A DNA stretch of 64,000 bases from positions 213,286,978 to 213,350,977 of the forward strand of contig NC_081828.1 in NCBI RefSeq assembly GCF_030867095.1. The letters run 5' to 3'. Below the pieces are notes generated by a model that was not told the DNA's origin, did no database searches, and saw only the letters and a list, made by a program, of their open reading frames with translations. Positions 1 to 12,900 of this stretch are shown here, piece after piece. The translations under genes were made by a program, and so were the position numbers. How positions within the stretch are numbered: the stretch's first letter is position 1; each line of letters opens with the position of its first letter. This DNA comes from Alligator mississippiensis (Eukaryota; Chordata; Crocodylia; Alligatoridae).

Positions 1-788
1 AGACAGTTATTCACTAGAAGTCATTTTCCCCCCAAAACAATTACCGACTAACCTAACTCTTTCTCAGCTCATTTTTGTTAAGCGCCTTGAGCTTTACATA
101 TGAAGAGCTCTACAACCATTATTACCCACCATTTAGTCCGTCATGACTTTAACATCCATCTTTAATCGTCCAGAGGCAAATTGCTGCGTTTGCACATTAA
201 AATACTAAATGGTTACAAAGCAAATGAGATGAATGGGGGGGGGAGGACTAGATGATGTTGGTTAAGGAACACAACAAAGACCGAGTAATAAAGATCCCTC
301 ATGGCACTAAGAACTAATAACCACTTACAACCAGAGCCAGTACACAGGGTAGGTCCAGCACGGGCAGCTCATGCAATGAGCCCCATGCCAGCTCCGTACA
401 TAAGTACCAGCACACACCGCATGCAACACGCAGGGCTGGCTCAGGACATGTGCTGGATGAGCTAGCCCTGCTGGATAAGCCCTGGATGCTGGCTTCAGCA
501 GACGGGCCGGGCCGGTCCATGGGTCTGAGCCATCCTGCAGACCAGCCCCGCATCCCTCATCCAGCCGGGAGACCAGATGAGATTGGCATCCCTGACCTAC
601 AATGTACAATTACAATATATGGTTATGAAAAATAATTAAATCCCTCCACATATTTTTCCAAGCTGTTTCAAAATCCCTTGGGACAACCATTGTTGCAGAT
701 CTTTAAGAAAGTCCAAGTTGGTTTTGGCCAGTGCGAGTAAATACAAAAAGAGTTCTTAAAAAGCAAGTAACAAATCCCCGGTTTGTTT
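1..788 (-). other. SEC22C: SEC22C 3' UTR and possibly downstream sequence
   Basis: This stretch follows the SEC22C stop codon in the transcribed direction. I see no canonical AATAAA on the minus strand here. An ATTAAA variant lies at 166-161, so the UTR either uses a variant signal or extends past the window. A C- and G-rich patch at about 315-600 holds overlapping ORFs of 79-94 codons, which look accidental. Confidence 0.5.
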
Positions 789-989
789 TCATACTCCAGG
801 ATCAGGCTGTTTCTCCACCAGTTGCCTTGTCAGGATCTGATATGAAGAAAGAGAGGCCACTCCTATGTGGAAGAGTATTTGCCAGACGTTCCTTAATCCA
901 TACAAGTACATATTGCATAGGCAAATGGAGAAAAACAGTACAAACACCTTCATCTTCCTTGCTGAACTGTAGAACAGGTACAAGTAACA
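789..989 (-). CDS. SEC22C: SEC22C last coding exon (residues 239-304 and stop)
   Basis: The acceptor GCTGTTCTAG precedes 989. The exon opens CYLYLFYSSARKMK and runs to KQPDPGV followed by TGA at 791-789. It contains membrane spans three and four (FVLFFSICLCNMYLYGL and WQILFHIGVASLSSYQIL). The short C-terminal tail is very close to the human one. The 3' UTR continues below 789. Confidence 0.96.
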   Translation of the reverse strand, partial: CYLYLFYSSARKMKVFVLFFSICLCNMYLYGLRNVWQILFHIGVASLSSYQILTRQLVEKQPDPGV

Positions 990-3900
990 CTAGAACAGCA
1001 CAAAAGAAGTCATGTTAGCATCCAATTGATGATACATACACACAGATCGCATGAATTATCAGCACATATGTCTGGGTGTCAAGAAGGTGAAAGCTTCCTC
1101 CGAGTCTTATCGGTTACACTGTGGGAAGGGGGTGGGTGGCCTAAATGTTGATCTTGCTGAATAATCTACAATGAAAGGAATCCACCAATGCAACAGTATT
1201 CTTGTTGGCTCAAAAAAAGGAGCAGCATGGATTCACTGAGCATGAAACTAAACTACCTTTTGACATCTAGGTGTAATCTTTATAGGTCAAGGTTGATGCT
1301 CAATGGCAGGCAGACAGATTTACTCTTGCTTCTGTTGTACCTAGTCAGGGCTCCAGGGCTAAACAAGGTATTACCAGAACACAATTCACTTCAAGCCAGA
1401 TAATGTCATTTCTATTAATGAGGGGTTTCAGAGTGAGGGTTCTCTGAAACTCCCAAGGCAGGGGTCACCCAGTACTTCAATATATTTTAAGCATTTTCCG
1501 ATAGTATCTAATGACACAAGGTAACAGGCTACAAGGGCTGTTTAACTTGAGCAGTAGTCACTTGAGCGTTAACACTGAAAGTCCCAGGTTTGCATCACAT
1601 CGATGATACAAACAGGGCTGACTTCATAGGCAGCACTACTCATTCGAGTGTATTTTATGTCTAATCACTCCATGAAGCTGTATGACCGCGGTCTAAGATG
1701 GTAAACAGGCCAAAACAAAGTTTGCTTGCACTTCCCTATCTCAGGTGAGAAGGGAGCGGAGGGGAGAGATGGAACAGATCTAGTCTGCCAACAGGTCCAG
1801 TTGGCACTCAAGTTTTAGGAGCAGATCTCTATCTCCACCAAATGATAGTTGGATGTGAAACACCAGCCCAAAAGAAGCTACATTTTTCTCTCTCATATGC
1901 CTGCAAAAGACAAAACTCCTGAGAAAGTCAGCAACTGTAGGATCGGAGCCTAGGACCTCTGGATCTAAAAGCATAAGAGACTTGACTGCATGAGCTGAGA
2001 AGATTCAAGCCAGTCTTACCTCAGGGCAGTAGCAGCCTCAAACCTCTGGGGTTTAGCTACTAGAAGGGGATGCATACTGCAAGCATGTTACCTATATACT
2101 CAAGTGCGGAGTGGCTTCACTTAAGCTGCATCTTCCTTTTGTGGGCAGGGAAAACAATCCAATGAATTTAAAAGGATTCTGAAATACTCTCTTGCTGAAC
2201 TGTATTGCAGAATGAAGGTGAGCTAGAAGTCATGAGATGCACCAAAGGTGTAATCCTGGAGTACCCCTTTTTAATCCTGAAGTGACTTTTTTGCTCTGTT
2301 TCTGAAATAGTGCCTAGACAAAAAAAAAATCTGAGCTATCACACTGCATTTTAATAAGCATTTGCCCATGGCACTGTAACACAGCAAACAACAGCTTTCT
2401 AGTTATTCATACCATACGGCACTGTACCAAGATACCAGAGAAAATAATCCTATAATTTTTGTCAATGCCTTCTTTTAGAGAGGTTTGCAAGTGCAACACA
2501 CTTGAAATTACAAGTACAATATCATGCCAATCATGCTACTTTGAAACAGTTCTCTTTTTTTAATCTATGCTTGAGTTTGAACGAGTGATGCCACACAACC
2601 CTATAACCAGGATTTTGGCTACTTTCAGCTTTCTGGAAAAGACTCGCTCACCATGCTAAGCTGTTTGCCACTTTACAGCATTAGTTGCACTGTATCAGGC
2701 CTGCAACTATCTTATTTTGCTTTCACTTATATTTGTGTGGGGAGGAGGTAGGGGCTGGCATTTATTTGTACTTTGGCTTGTTGGAGACATGAGCATTAAA
2801 GTCTTATTGCAAGTAAAAAAGAAAGAACCAAGAGAGTATTTCAGAAACTGAACGTACCAAACCCCTAAGGAATGCAAAATGTGAATCCTTGTTTTTCCAC
2901 CATCCTGCACAAAAGAAACCTTGGTTTTTTTTGCAAAAATCACAGAGAAAGGAAGGGGGCTAGTTTTAATTTAGTAGCTTCCGTTTGAATTAATTAAAAA
3001 AAACTTGATCCCCACTTTAACGAAAGAAGAAGGGTACAAAAACTGGTGGGGAAACGGTTATATACCAGACCAAGTTCATCGCATAACAGCCTGGAAAACG
3101 AGAGCAACCTCTACCCCACCACCCCCCAGACCTATTTCCAGATAAAAGTACAGCGGCAATAGGTAACACCAAAGTCTGTGAGAGCTAATCAAATCAGTCG
3201 AAACTGTGCCAGCTAATGCCAGAATGGTCCAGAGAGACTATCAAACCACGGCAACCTTTGGTGGATGTGCAGAAATGGAGCATCAGGGCAAGTTACACTG
3301 GTTTATCACTTACTGCAAGTTACACCTTTTGCTTCAGCAGTGCCTTTTCCTTGAGGACCATAAAACCATCACAACATCCAAGAGGTCTAAAGATATGGAA
3401 AGACCTTCATAGTTGGCCACGGGATTATTCATCGGCAGGAGAGGAAAAGGGAATCCCAACATAAGAGCAATGACCAACATTCTGCATCTAACAAGTTATT
3501 TTGCAGAGCAAGCCGATGTGCCTCAACACTCCACAGATGTAAAGGCAGGCTGCGCAATTTAGGGATGTATTAAATGCCATGCTGAGTCCATGGCAGGACT
3601 GGAAAAAAAAAACTTAGGAATTTCTGGCTTTTTTGTGTGCAATGATTACTGTGAAGTGGGGCTATGTAAAGCTTCGGGCGGTGATTTGATTCAGAGGAGA
3701 TCTAGCCCAATTCGGTGACTGAATCTCCGAATCAAATCAGGGGACCAATTAAAAGGTCCAAATCTTCAGAAAAGATTCGGAGAGCTTCGATGATTCAGAC
3801 AGTCCCTGGTGGCTGCAGCAGGAAGCTGTAGCTGACTCTGAGCTGGTAAGCACTAGGGGCAGGCAGGGGGGTGGAGGAGTTGGGAGGGGACCATGGGGGG

Positions 3901-6900
3901 GACCCCTGCCAGCACCCATCCCCTGCCTACTCCCCCAGCCCCTGACCCCCGCCCCCACCCATGGCTGCCCCACCTCCCCACCCATGGCTGCCCCGCCTGC
4001 TGCAGCTCCCGACCCTTTAAAGAAAAGCTCCAGTGCTCACCGGGTGCTGCCAGGTGGGGCGTGATCCCTGCTGCCCCCCCACAGTGTGGGGGGCTCTGCA
4101 CGAGCCCCTCAACACCCCCCTCCATGCTCCCCCATGGCTGCCCCACCTGCCACAGCTCTGGCCCTTTAAAGAAAAAAACAAACAAACAGAAATGCCCTGG
4201 GACTCTCCACTCCTGCAGCAGCCTTGGGGCTTCGTGGGACTTGTGCAGAGCCCTCCACACAGCGCAGGGCAGCGTGGATCTCCCCACTGGCAGGAGCAGT
4301 GAGTCCCAGGGTTTTCTTGGTTTTTTCTTTTTTTTTCCTTAAAGGGCCAGAGCTGCAACAGATGGGGAAGCCATGGGGCAGCCAGGGGAGTGGGCTCATA
4401 CAGAGCATCCCACACAGCATGGGGTAGTGGGGGGCAGCAGGGATTGCCCCCCAACCTGGCAGCACCCACTGAGTTGGGGCTTTTTTTTTTTCTTCAAAGT
4501 GCTGGGATCTGAGGCAGGCGGGGCAGCCATTGCCGGGCTACGGGGGATAGGCCTGGCTGAGTCAGCTGAGTCGATTAGGGACAGTGATCCAAATCACCAA
4601 ATCGAATCACTGTCCCCCGAATCCGAACCGAATACTAGCCGCTTCGCACAGGCCTACTGTGAAGTACTGTAAACCCTGACAAAAGGATTGTGCTACTGAA
4701 TCTCGAGAACTCAGTGTTAAAAAAACTGTTACAGTATGTGTGTGAAAGAGCTTTAAACTTACTAAAACTAAACACTAAAGGTTTTTAAATACACATGACC
4801 ATGCCTTTTTGAGAAGTTAAAGAGAAAATACAGCAGCACTGGAATAGCACTAAGCAAATCTATCCTTGCTTTTCAGAGTGTTGACTTTGTAAGCAGTTAT
4901 TTGTATAGGGGTATTTCACAACGACAGTAGTTTTGGGCCCACCTATAAAATGAAGGCAATGTAAAACCCAGAAGAGGGTTGAGAAGAGCTTCGTCACTGT
5001 TGCACTGTGTAAGACATGTGCATGAACCCTTATCTGTACGTTGCATCTGCCAAGCATTATTCATGAGCGTTCAACATCCAAAAGCAGAATCTCACCCAGC
5101 GAACTGATGATGTAAATGTTCATATTACTTCACTAAAGTGACTGATTTCAAGCAACAAAACATTTTATTAGACACAGCATTGTACAAAATACGCAGAATA
5201 TCAAACAAAGCACAATATAAAGTTAACATACCTGGAAGATGCAGGCTAGAAAAGGTAGAAAAAATGCTATTACGTTCCCGATTCCCTCATGGTCTTCCTG
5301 TTGGGGGAAAAGAATGGGAGAAAGAGAATTTAGAAGTTGCATCAGTTAAAATGTTAACTGGGTACTACCTTATGTTTCAAACATGGTACTTCCTCCACTT
5401 TGGCACAATCAGTTAATCTGAAGTCAAGACAGATGTTAAATCAATAGCCACTGAAGAAAATGCCCAAAATTGAGAGGTACGTAGCAAGTTATGTCACAAA
5501 GTAAAACTACAACTTTTCTAAAAAACATTGCGATTTAGATCAATTCCATGATACGCTTTTCCCCAGATTTGTAATAACGCATCCAGAACAAGAAGCATGC
5601 ACTTTTTTTTTAAATGAGTACATTTTTAAATGTGCTAGGTTCACATAAGATCACTCCAGGCTGGCAAAAAAATTAAGATTCTCCTTCACCTTTCAAACAC
5701 AACCTCCTCTTCTACTACACCAGGGGAAAAAAGATTTTGCAGTATACCCTGATGTTCAAACTCTGCCAGATCTAATGCATGAAGTCACCTACATAAAAGC
5801 TTGGCGGACAAATAAAATACCCGTTGGAAATTAGTTAGCTGTTGCACACACCATGATCTGGCACCTGCATAACTCTCCATCTCTACTTCCCACATCCACA
5901 TTTCAACCGCAAGTTAAAGTAAGTCCAAAGATACCTGAAAAGAATATTCTGCTAGGTGAACTCCTCGAATGAGATTCAAAGCCCCGCACATTATGTTGAG
6001 AACGAGAGACAGTATTCCTATGGCAGTCACCGGTTGCATTCTGTAAGTAGGAACTTCAGATAAGAGAGAAAGACAGACAACAGTAAAAGTTAGTTTGAAT
6101 TACTTCCTTTACAGCCAATTCAAATATAGTCTGTGTGATTATGCTACCTTCAAAGCTTCAAGCACTCTGTAGCAAGAAGGACCTACGTTCTGATGCAAGA
6201 CCCCCTGTTTCTCTGGCACTAGGACTGTTGAATTCTCTGGGGACTTGTAAACTCTGCAGCAGCTTCAAGTAAACTTTGAGCAATTTTTAATGGACAAAAG
6301 GTCAACATTTGTGGCTGCGTTTGTTATTTTGCTATTTAAAGTCTGATTTTAAACTGCACCTAAAGACGTCAGAACATGACAGATATTAGTATTGAAGTTG
6401 GGTCACTTCCTTCTCAACAGCACAGCCAGAAGCATTAGCACTCAGAAATTATGGGAGGTAGGTTAGTGTTATGGTACTCAAGACAGACACAGTAAAGCTT
6501 TTGGCACTGCAGAGGGGATAGAGATCTCCTCTTTCATGGCTCTCGTGGGCAGAGGCAACTTAATACGTGGCAGTAGAAGTGAGCTGTAACTCCTAGCTCA
6601 TGACCTCTGCAATCTTCCACAGCAGTACTGTTGGCACTTACAACCAAAAATGATGGATTAAAGGATATTATCTGCTGACATTTAAGATGCCCTTCAGACC
6701 CAGAATGAATGCCACCATTGAGAGCGCTATGAACAGGTACTTTACAGCTCAGTTACTGGGCCTGGATTTCTGCCTGCATCAACATCTAGGGAGAGAAGGG
6801 TCTGAAGCTCTCCAGGACCCAATCAAAATGTACCAGCTGTTCCCAAACTGTGAAACTCTGCCACGTTGCACTCACTTCAACCTCCCCCCAACTCTACATG

Positions 6901-9900
6901 CACACCAGAGCCAAGAGGAGAGAGACATGTGGCTCCACTGGCTTTTATACAGCTGAAAAACTTTCCATGTGGTCAAGTCTGGGTGAAGCAGCTGTCACTG
7001 GATTCCAGCACTACTTCGGGGGCAAAGCAGCAGAAGCTATTGTTTTATTTTTCCAATAGTTGGGCAGTCTGAAGAAGGAAAATCACCCCTCCTGATCATG
7101 TCCAAAAATGACACCTTGCTTGATCGCATGAGTCTAAAGCAAGCCGCACTGTTATTTTAATATAGTGATATGCATCTTTTATAAATCGCTCTACAATCAA
7201 CTCATCTGACATCCCCACATCCTTCCCTGCTTTCCTTTCAGAGCTTGTAGCTATATTTATCTTATTAAGCAATGAGCCACATTATGTAGTGCTATTGTAC
7301 ATTATTGCAACACAAGTTTCCAATTAAATCAATGATGTGGGTATCTCATCATTTTAAATGCGACTTGGCTGTTCTTTATTATTCTGGTGCAATGAAATGT
7401 AATGGACAAGCTGCTCGCTGAATGACATTTAATTAGATAAGCTGCCCCAATGCGTTTTGCTCTCACGATGCTCTGTGTATACTGTTAGCTGCATATTACC
7501 CTTGATGGATTCAATCCAATTATAAAAATGATGGTACACCTACCTCCCACACAGACTGCTGAACACAAATCATTATTTCACCTTCTTTCATACTAAATAA
7601 CCTTTGGTTGCAAGATGCTAGGATTCACTTCTAAGCTGACGATTGCCGTTACTGGCATTTGCCGTTAGCAACGTAAGAATCATTCTCCCTGCCTGAACTA
7701 AGCATGTCACTGCTTTTCCAGTCCCCAATAAGAAACGATGCAAGTCTCAATAGCGTGTTTCAGAAGATGAAGAATCTAGGCTAGAAATGTATGGGGTTTG
7801 TCGAGCTGAAGTGTCTCTATACTCCGACACCAAATAGTTATTGTTACTTTACTTGTAGTCTTGCTTGTCCATAATCAAGTTTACAATGCTGAGACTTACT
7901 GTAAAAAACAGGTATGTGGTAATTGCATCTCACCTACAGCATGGTAATTGCAAAGTTAAACCACCAGGACAGCTTACCCCAGGTGAAAACAGGACAGCTG
8001 CCTCACTCTAGCTTTCACTTACCACAGGTTAATCACAGACCCACACAATTAAAGCACATCAGCTGTCCCACGGTAAGTCTGTGCCACATTAACTCGTTCC
8101 ATTTTGATCATTAGTCCATTCCCTCCAGCAGAATTTGTGCGTAAAAGCTGAATCACTTTATACCTGAATTGTTTTGACTCCTGCATTGGGATGCTTCACT
8201 TTCCTAAGTGATCAAGCTCTACTAGCAGAAAGTATTTTACCCACCTGTACAACTGCACCCACACTAGCAGTTGTATCGATTTGATTACTTTAGTCAAATA
8301 AATCACACCCCCATCTAGCTGACAGTTAACTAAGTACAGAAACTGCACATAAGAGGCCTTGGGGATCAAAATTCTGTGATTTTTAATCAGTGGCATGTGC
8401 ATCCTTCCAGGATGCAAACACTTCTACAAATCCACCCTCAGCAAGTAAGGAAATCAGGGAAACATCTCCTAACAAGACAGATTTTCCAACTCAGCTCTCT
8501 GGGACTATTTAACCGAATACAGGCATAAATGCTTGCAGCAAACCCCAAGCTATTTCATCAAGGTATTGCACCGAAGGTGGGTACCAATGAGTCATACAGA
8601 GAAACAGAGAGCACCATTAGCAGGGCAAAATGAGACTCCAACATTTACATGTAAAAATTGGGGAACTATGGCATTTTAAAATAAGCAAGACACTTATGAG
8701 GAGAGTATATCACATCCTCCTAAGATATAATGACTTCTAACTACTGCTTTGCAAAGCTGTTCATGTGAGCATACAGAGAATAATAATTTCAACAGGGAGA
8801 ACAAAGCCGTACAATTTATTAGCGTGTTTACCAAGCAATTAAGGCAAGATGCTTTTCAACTGATATTATATCTGTTTAAGATGTAAATAGTTGAGAATAT
8901 ATCCAGCATTTCACATTTTAGTAATACAATGCCCCATTTCCTTCCAGAACTTCATTCGGCTATAGACACCATCGAGACAGGAATTCAGCTTGGAAGAGAG
9001 ACAACAACCTCATGCACACTGGCCCAAGAAGTATCTTAAGCAACTTTCTGCTGAAAATTAGATTTAGCAAGGGCAAAAAGGAACCCTTTTACCCTTGCTA
9101 GAGAAGACTGGTCTACATGGCTAGACTATACTGACTTTGTAGCAACTTTACTGATCTTTCAAACCCCTTCCATGCTAAAAATAAAGACCCAAAGGATTTG
9201 GGGACATAACGGTTACCAAATGTAGAGAGAAACAAGCCACATCAGTAGAGGCAAAAGCCTTGAACGGTCCTTGTTTTTTTGTCTATACTATAAGTTTTGA
9301 GAAAATACCATTGACAGTTCAAGTGCCCTATTTAGTACAGCTGCCCCGTAGATAGCATAAGTAAGAAAACTAAAGGTCCCATCTCTAGGACTGCTCCAAC
9401 CACTTGGAGCAGCAGCGCACAATTTGGCTGCTACTGCCAGCGGACAAAGAAGAGACAGACATACTGATGAAAACCGTAAAAACTGACTCAAGCTACAGCA
9501 CAGAGCTGAACATGAAACCTGTTCTTAAACAAAGGGCAGAACAATATACATAAGTGCTTGTGTTCGACTACTGAAGACTGCCACAATCACAAAGCCAAAT
9601 GGAAACTGGAGAAATGCCATTACCATGTTTATTTAAACAGAAGATGACCCTGATTAAGACAATCCCCCAGTAATTAGATTCGTTATGTGGAACATTTATC
9701 CATTTGTTATAATTTTCCAGGTACAGAACCTAATGATTGGAGGTTTGTCTTGAATTTGTCCCTCTCCCACTGCTATAGCAGGGAAGACAAATCTGGGTGG
9801 GGAGGGGTCAGGTAGCCCTTTGCTTTCTGCCTCCCCCCAATTTCTTTCCCTGGAAGCCCCTTCCCCCTCTCCTTACTGTGAGACCCTGTTCTCCCTGAGC

Positions 9901-12900
9901 ACTTGGAAGGAAGAAGCAACTTTGAAAACAATAAGCTTGGAATTAAACATGACTGTAGCAATTTGCATACAGTATCTGTGCACTTAGGTAACATGCATCA
10001 ATTCTGGTTAAACTTTTTTTTTTTTTAAACTGCTGCAAGTTTTAGTACAGGTACTCCATAAACGTACTTCTGAGCAGCACACTGGCAGCTGATGCTATGT
10101 TAGTCCAAAGCCAGAAGCTAATGATTTACTACAAAGTTCATTGGGCTGGGGCCCGCCAGAGTTAACAGCATCTGAAGCTATGATGATGCTGTAGCTCAGC
10201 ACTGCTCAGTATGTGCGCGTACTTCAGATACCTCCACAAAGGATCCATGAGCTAATTACCGCCCCCCTCCCATGAGTGGACCTAGGTGTTCTTGTTACAA
10301 GTCCTGGGATGCTCCAAAAAAGTCTATGCAGATGTAGTGCAGGGCAACCTAGTCTGGCTTCACCTCATGGAAGGCAGAGTCACACTAATATGCATCAGGC
10401 TGACAGCAAGAGCAACAGAGGGATGGTGGATGAACTGTATGGAACATCGTGGCTCACCATGACTTGAGAAAGAGTTGGCGGCAAGGGGGACTGCACTCAA
10501 TGGGCATTTCCATATGTGTTATTCAGATAGGCTACACAAACCTATTCTTGTGGTAAGTCCCCATCAGTATGTTTGCCCGATGTGGGCCATGTGTTTTACA
10601 ATCATACTCAGCGTTGGCTGCATTTAATCAACTTCATAACTAGTTTCCATTGCTGAGCACATGCTGTTTTTGGCAGCAGTTTAATGATAGACAACATATT
10701 TAGTGAGATTTTGTTGCATGTCATTATAAGACACGGGGCTTCCCCCCCGCCCCCCGTGTCAACTGGGGGAAAAACACTCAGATTGTATTCAAATAAATAC
10801 AGTAAGAATATTGAGATTACAAGTACTGAACGTTTTTCTTATTACTGGTCCAGGACCAACTTGGAAACATTGACTGATGCTGAAAGCATTTGTACTGATC
10901 CAAAGAATTTCAAGACCTGACAGGTCACGAGATGAGGTATTTTCCCTCCAAGCATTGTTCTGAGAAGTAACTATAAAATATGACTTGCTAATTAAATAAG
11001 CTTATTTTATAAATTAAGATTTCTTTTAGTGCTGTGTAGTCAACCTAAACTACCCAAGTTAGGCTGAGTTCTGACTTGCCCATCAAGAACAATAAGTTGA
11101 TGCAAATGGAAATAAAATTTATGGTTTATGGAACGCCAACAAAGAGAATCCACTTCATCGTCTCATGCCATTGGCAGAATAAAGGCTGCCAGCAATATTA
11201 AGCAGACAAGGTTCTTCAGGTAAATCTGATATCTTTTATTAGACCAACTCAAATAGCTGGAAAAATTCTTGTTAGCAAGCTTTCAGGTATAAATACTAAG
11301 AAGAATTTTTCCAGCTATTTGAGTTGATCTAATAAAAAATACCAGATTTACCCAAAGAACCTTGTCTGCCTGTGTCCTTAGACCAACACGGCTACAACCT
11401 ATACTCATTACAATATTAAACCGCATTTAAATTTCTTTTATTAAGTAAATGAAGCATAATGACTTTGGATATATCCAGCAACCAACTTACATAAAGCACC
11501 ATTTTTACAAAAATTATGCACAGTAAGACAACGCTCAGTGTGGGGAAAACATTTCTCAGTATTTGCAAGAAGACACCACCTTGTTAAACTACTTTGTGCT
11601 GTTTATACAAGCTGTTTACAGCAACCTGTACAATCCCAATTCTAGTTTTTATGAACTGAAGCTTTAAAAATGTAAAGCATTATCTTACCCAACTCCTGGG
11701 AAACAGAGAACGTACAGGGCTGTGAACTAATTCAAGATGTAAGAGATATCTGCCCTGTACTTAAGACGTTTATTGAGTAATTTTCTTCCTTAAACCTAAA
11801 TTAAATTAAATCAAATTAAATTTAAACCTAAATTAAATCTAGCCTGGAATTATGCATTGAGTCTTTTTTTCTCACAAAGATAGAATGACACATTTTCCTC
11901 AAGTAAAATTAAAGTTTCAACTTGTTTAAATGCAGGGCAGTCCTCATTATAACGAGCTTCCACATAGATACCAATTTATAGTTAAAAGTGGATAATACAA
12001 GGAGACTTCACCATTTATGGGCCAGAACACAAAGGACTGATGAAAAAGTTTGCCTTTCCCCCAAATGTATGTATTTATATGGATTCCCAAGTACAGCGAA
12101 GACCACAGGTTTTCTCCAAACATCCCCCACATCAGTGGATGCTCACAAGAGACCTGCATTGCTTACTTTGCGTGCCAGCACTTACCAGACCCCATGTAGA
12201 GTTCGGTGTGCCCACCATTAGTCAACCCATTCATCAGCTCCATATCCTCCAGTTTCAGGAGCACAGGAGGCCTGAACTTCAGCTCTTCCTGAATTTTCTC
12301 CAGACTGATCTTCATTTGAGAGCAGCCCGTGTAGTTAAAGTGACATTTCACGTTTTGAATAATATTGTCTGTAAAAAAGGCTTTAATTAGCTCGGGCTTA
12401 AATTAAAACATTGGATTGTTAATTAGTATAATTCCTGAAGGTCTTCCCCCTTTGTTTAAGCTTACTAGTACGAGGTCTAGCATTGTTTTTTTTGTTCACC
12501 ATTTCCAGACAACTATCTTGCCTTCTACTTGCTTTGTAATGCATACAGCTTAGTTCTGGATGCCAATCAACCACCCAATATGCTTAAAATATGCTAACCA
12601 TCTTTTAATTAAGCCTACAAACTGTCCTGAAGCTTTGAACACAATTAGATCCCACCTACTCTATGCAACATAAAGGCATCTTTTAATAGTACCAGGTATA
12701 CTAGATTTACTACACAGAGACCTACAGTTCAAACAGTACTGGCAGTAGCACAGCTTCTCCGGACAGCAGACACCTACATCTGAGACTTGTGCAATACAAC
12801 ACCACGGTAAGTCAGATTTTTATAACACTGTTCACATACAAACCTGTCTTTGCAGGTTTCACAGCTGATTTGATTCAAATTTCCAATGCACTAAGGTGAC

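Larger units (their letters stand above)
990..5231. other. SEC22C last intron: mostly unique AT-rich sequence plus one hAT-like element
   Basis: Donor at 5231 and acceptor AG at 991-990 on the minus strand. Apart from the tRNA-related patch near 1.9 kb and the element at 3657-4656, I recognise nothing. There is poly-A and purine-rich sequence near 2990-3010. ORFs here are short and lack family signatures. Confidence 0.6.
6054..12185. other. SEC22C intron between coding exons 3 and 4
   Basis: About 6.1 kb, mostly AT-rich unique sequence. It contains the palindromic repeat at 11201-11410. A homeodomain-motif-rich block at about 7180-7560 is a candidate conserved non-coding element. No other gene seen. 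Confidence 0.65.

Noticed and set aside
3853..4469. ORFs of 144-150 codons on both strands
   Set aside because: They lie wholly within the 1,000-bp hAT-like element and reflect its repeated GC-rich modules.
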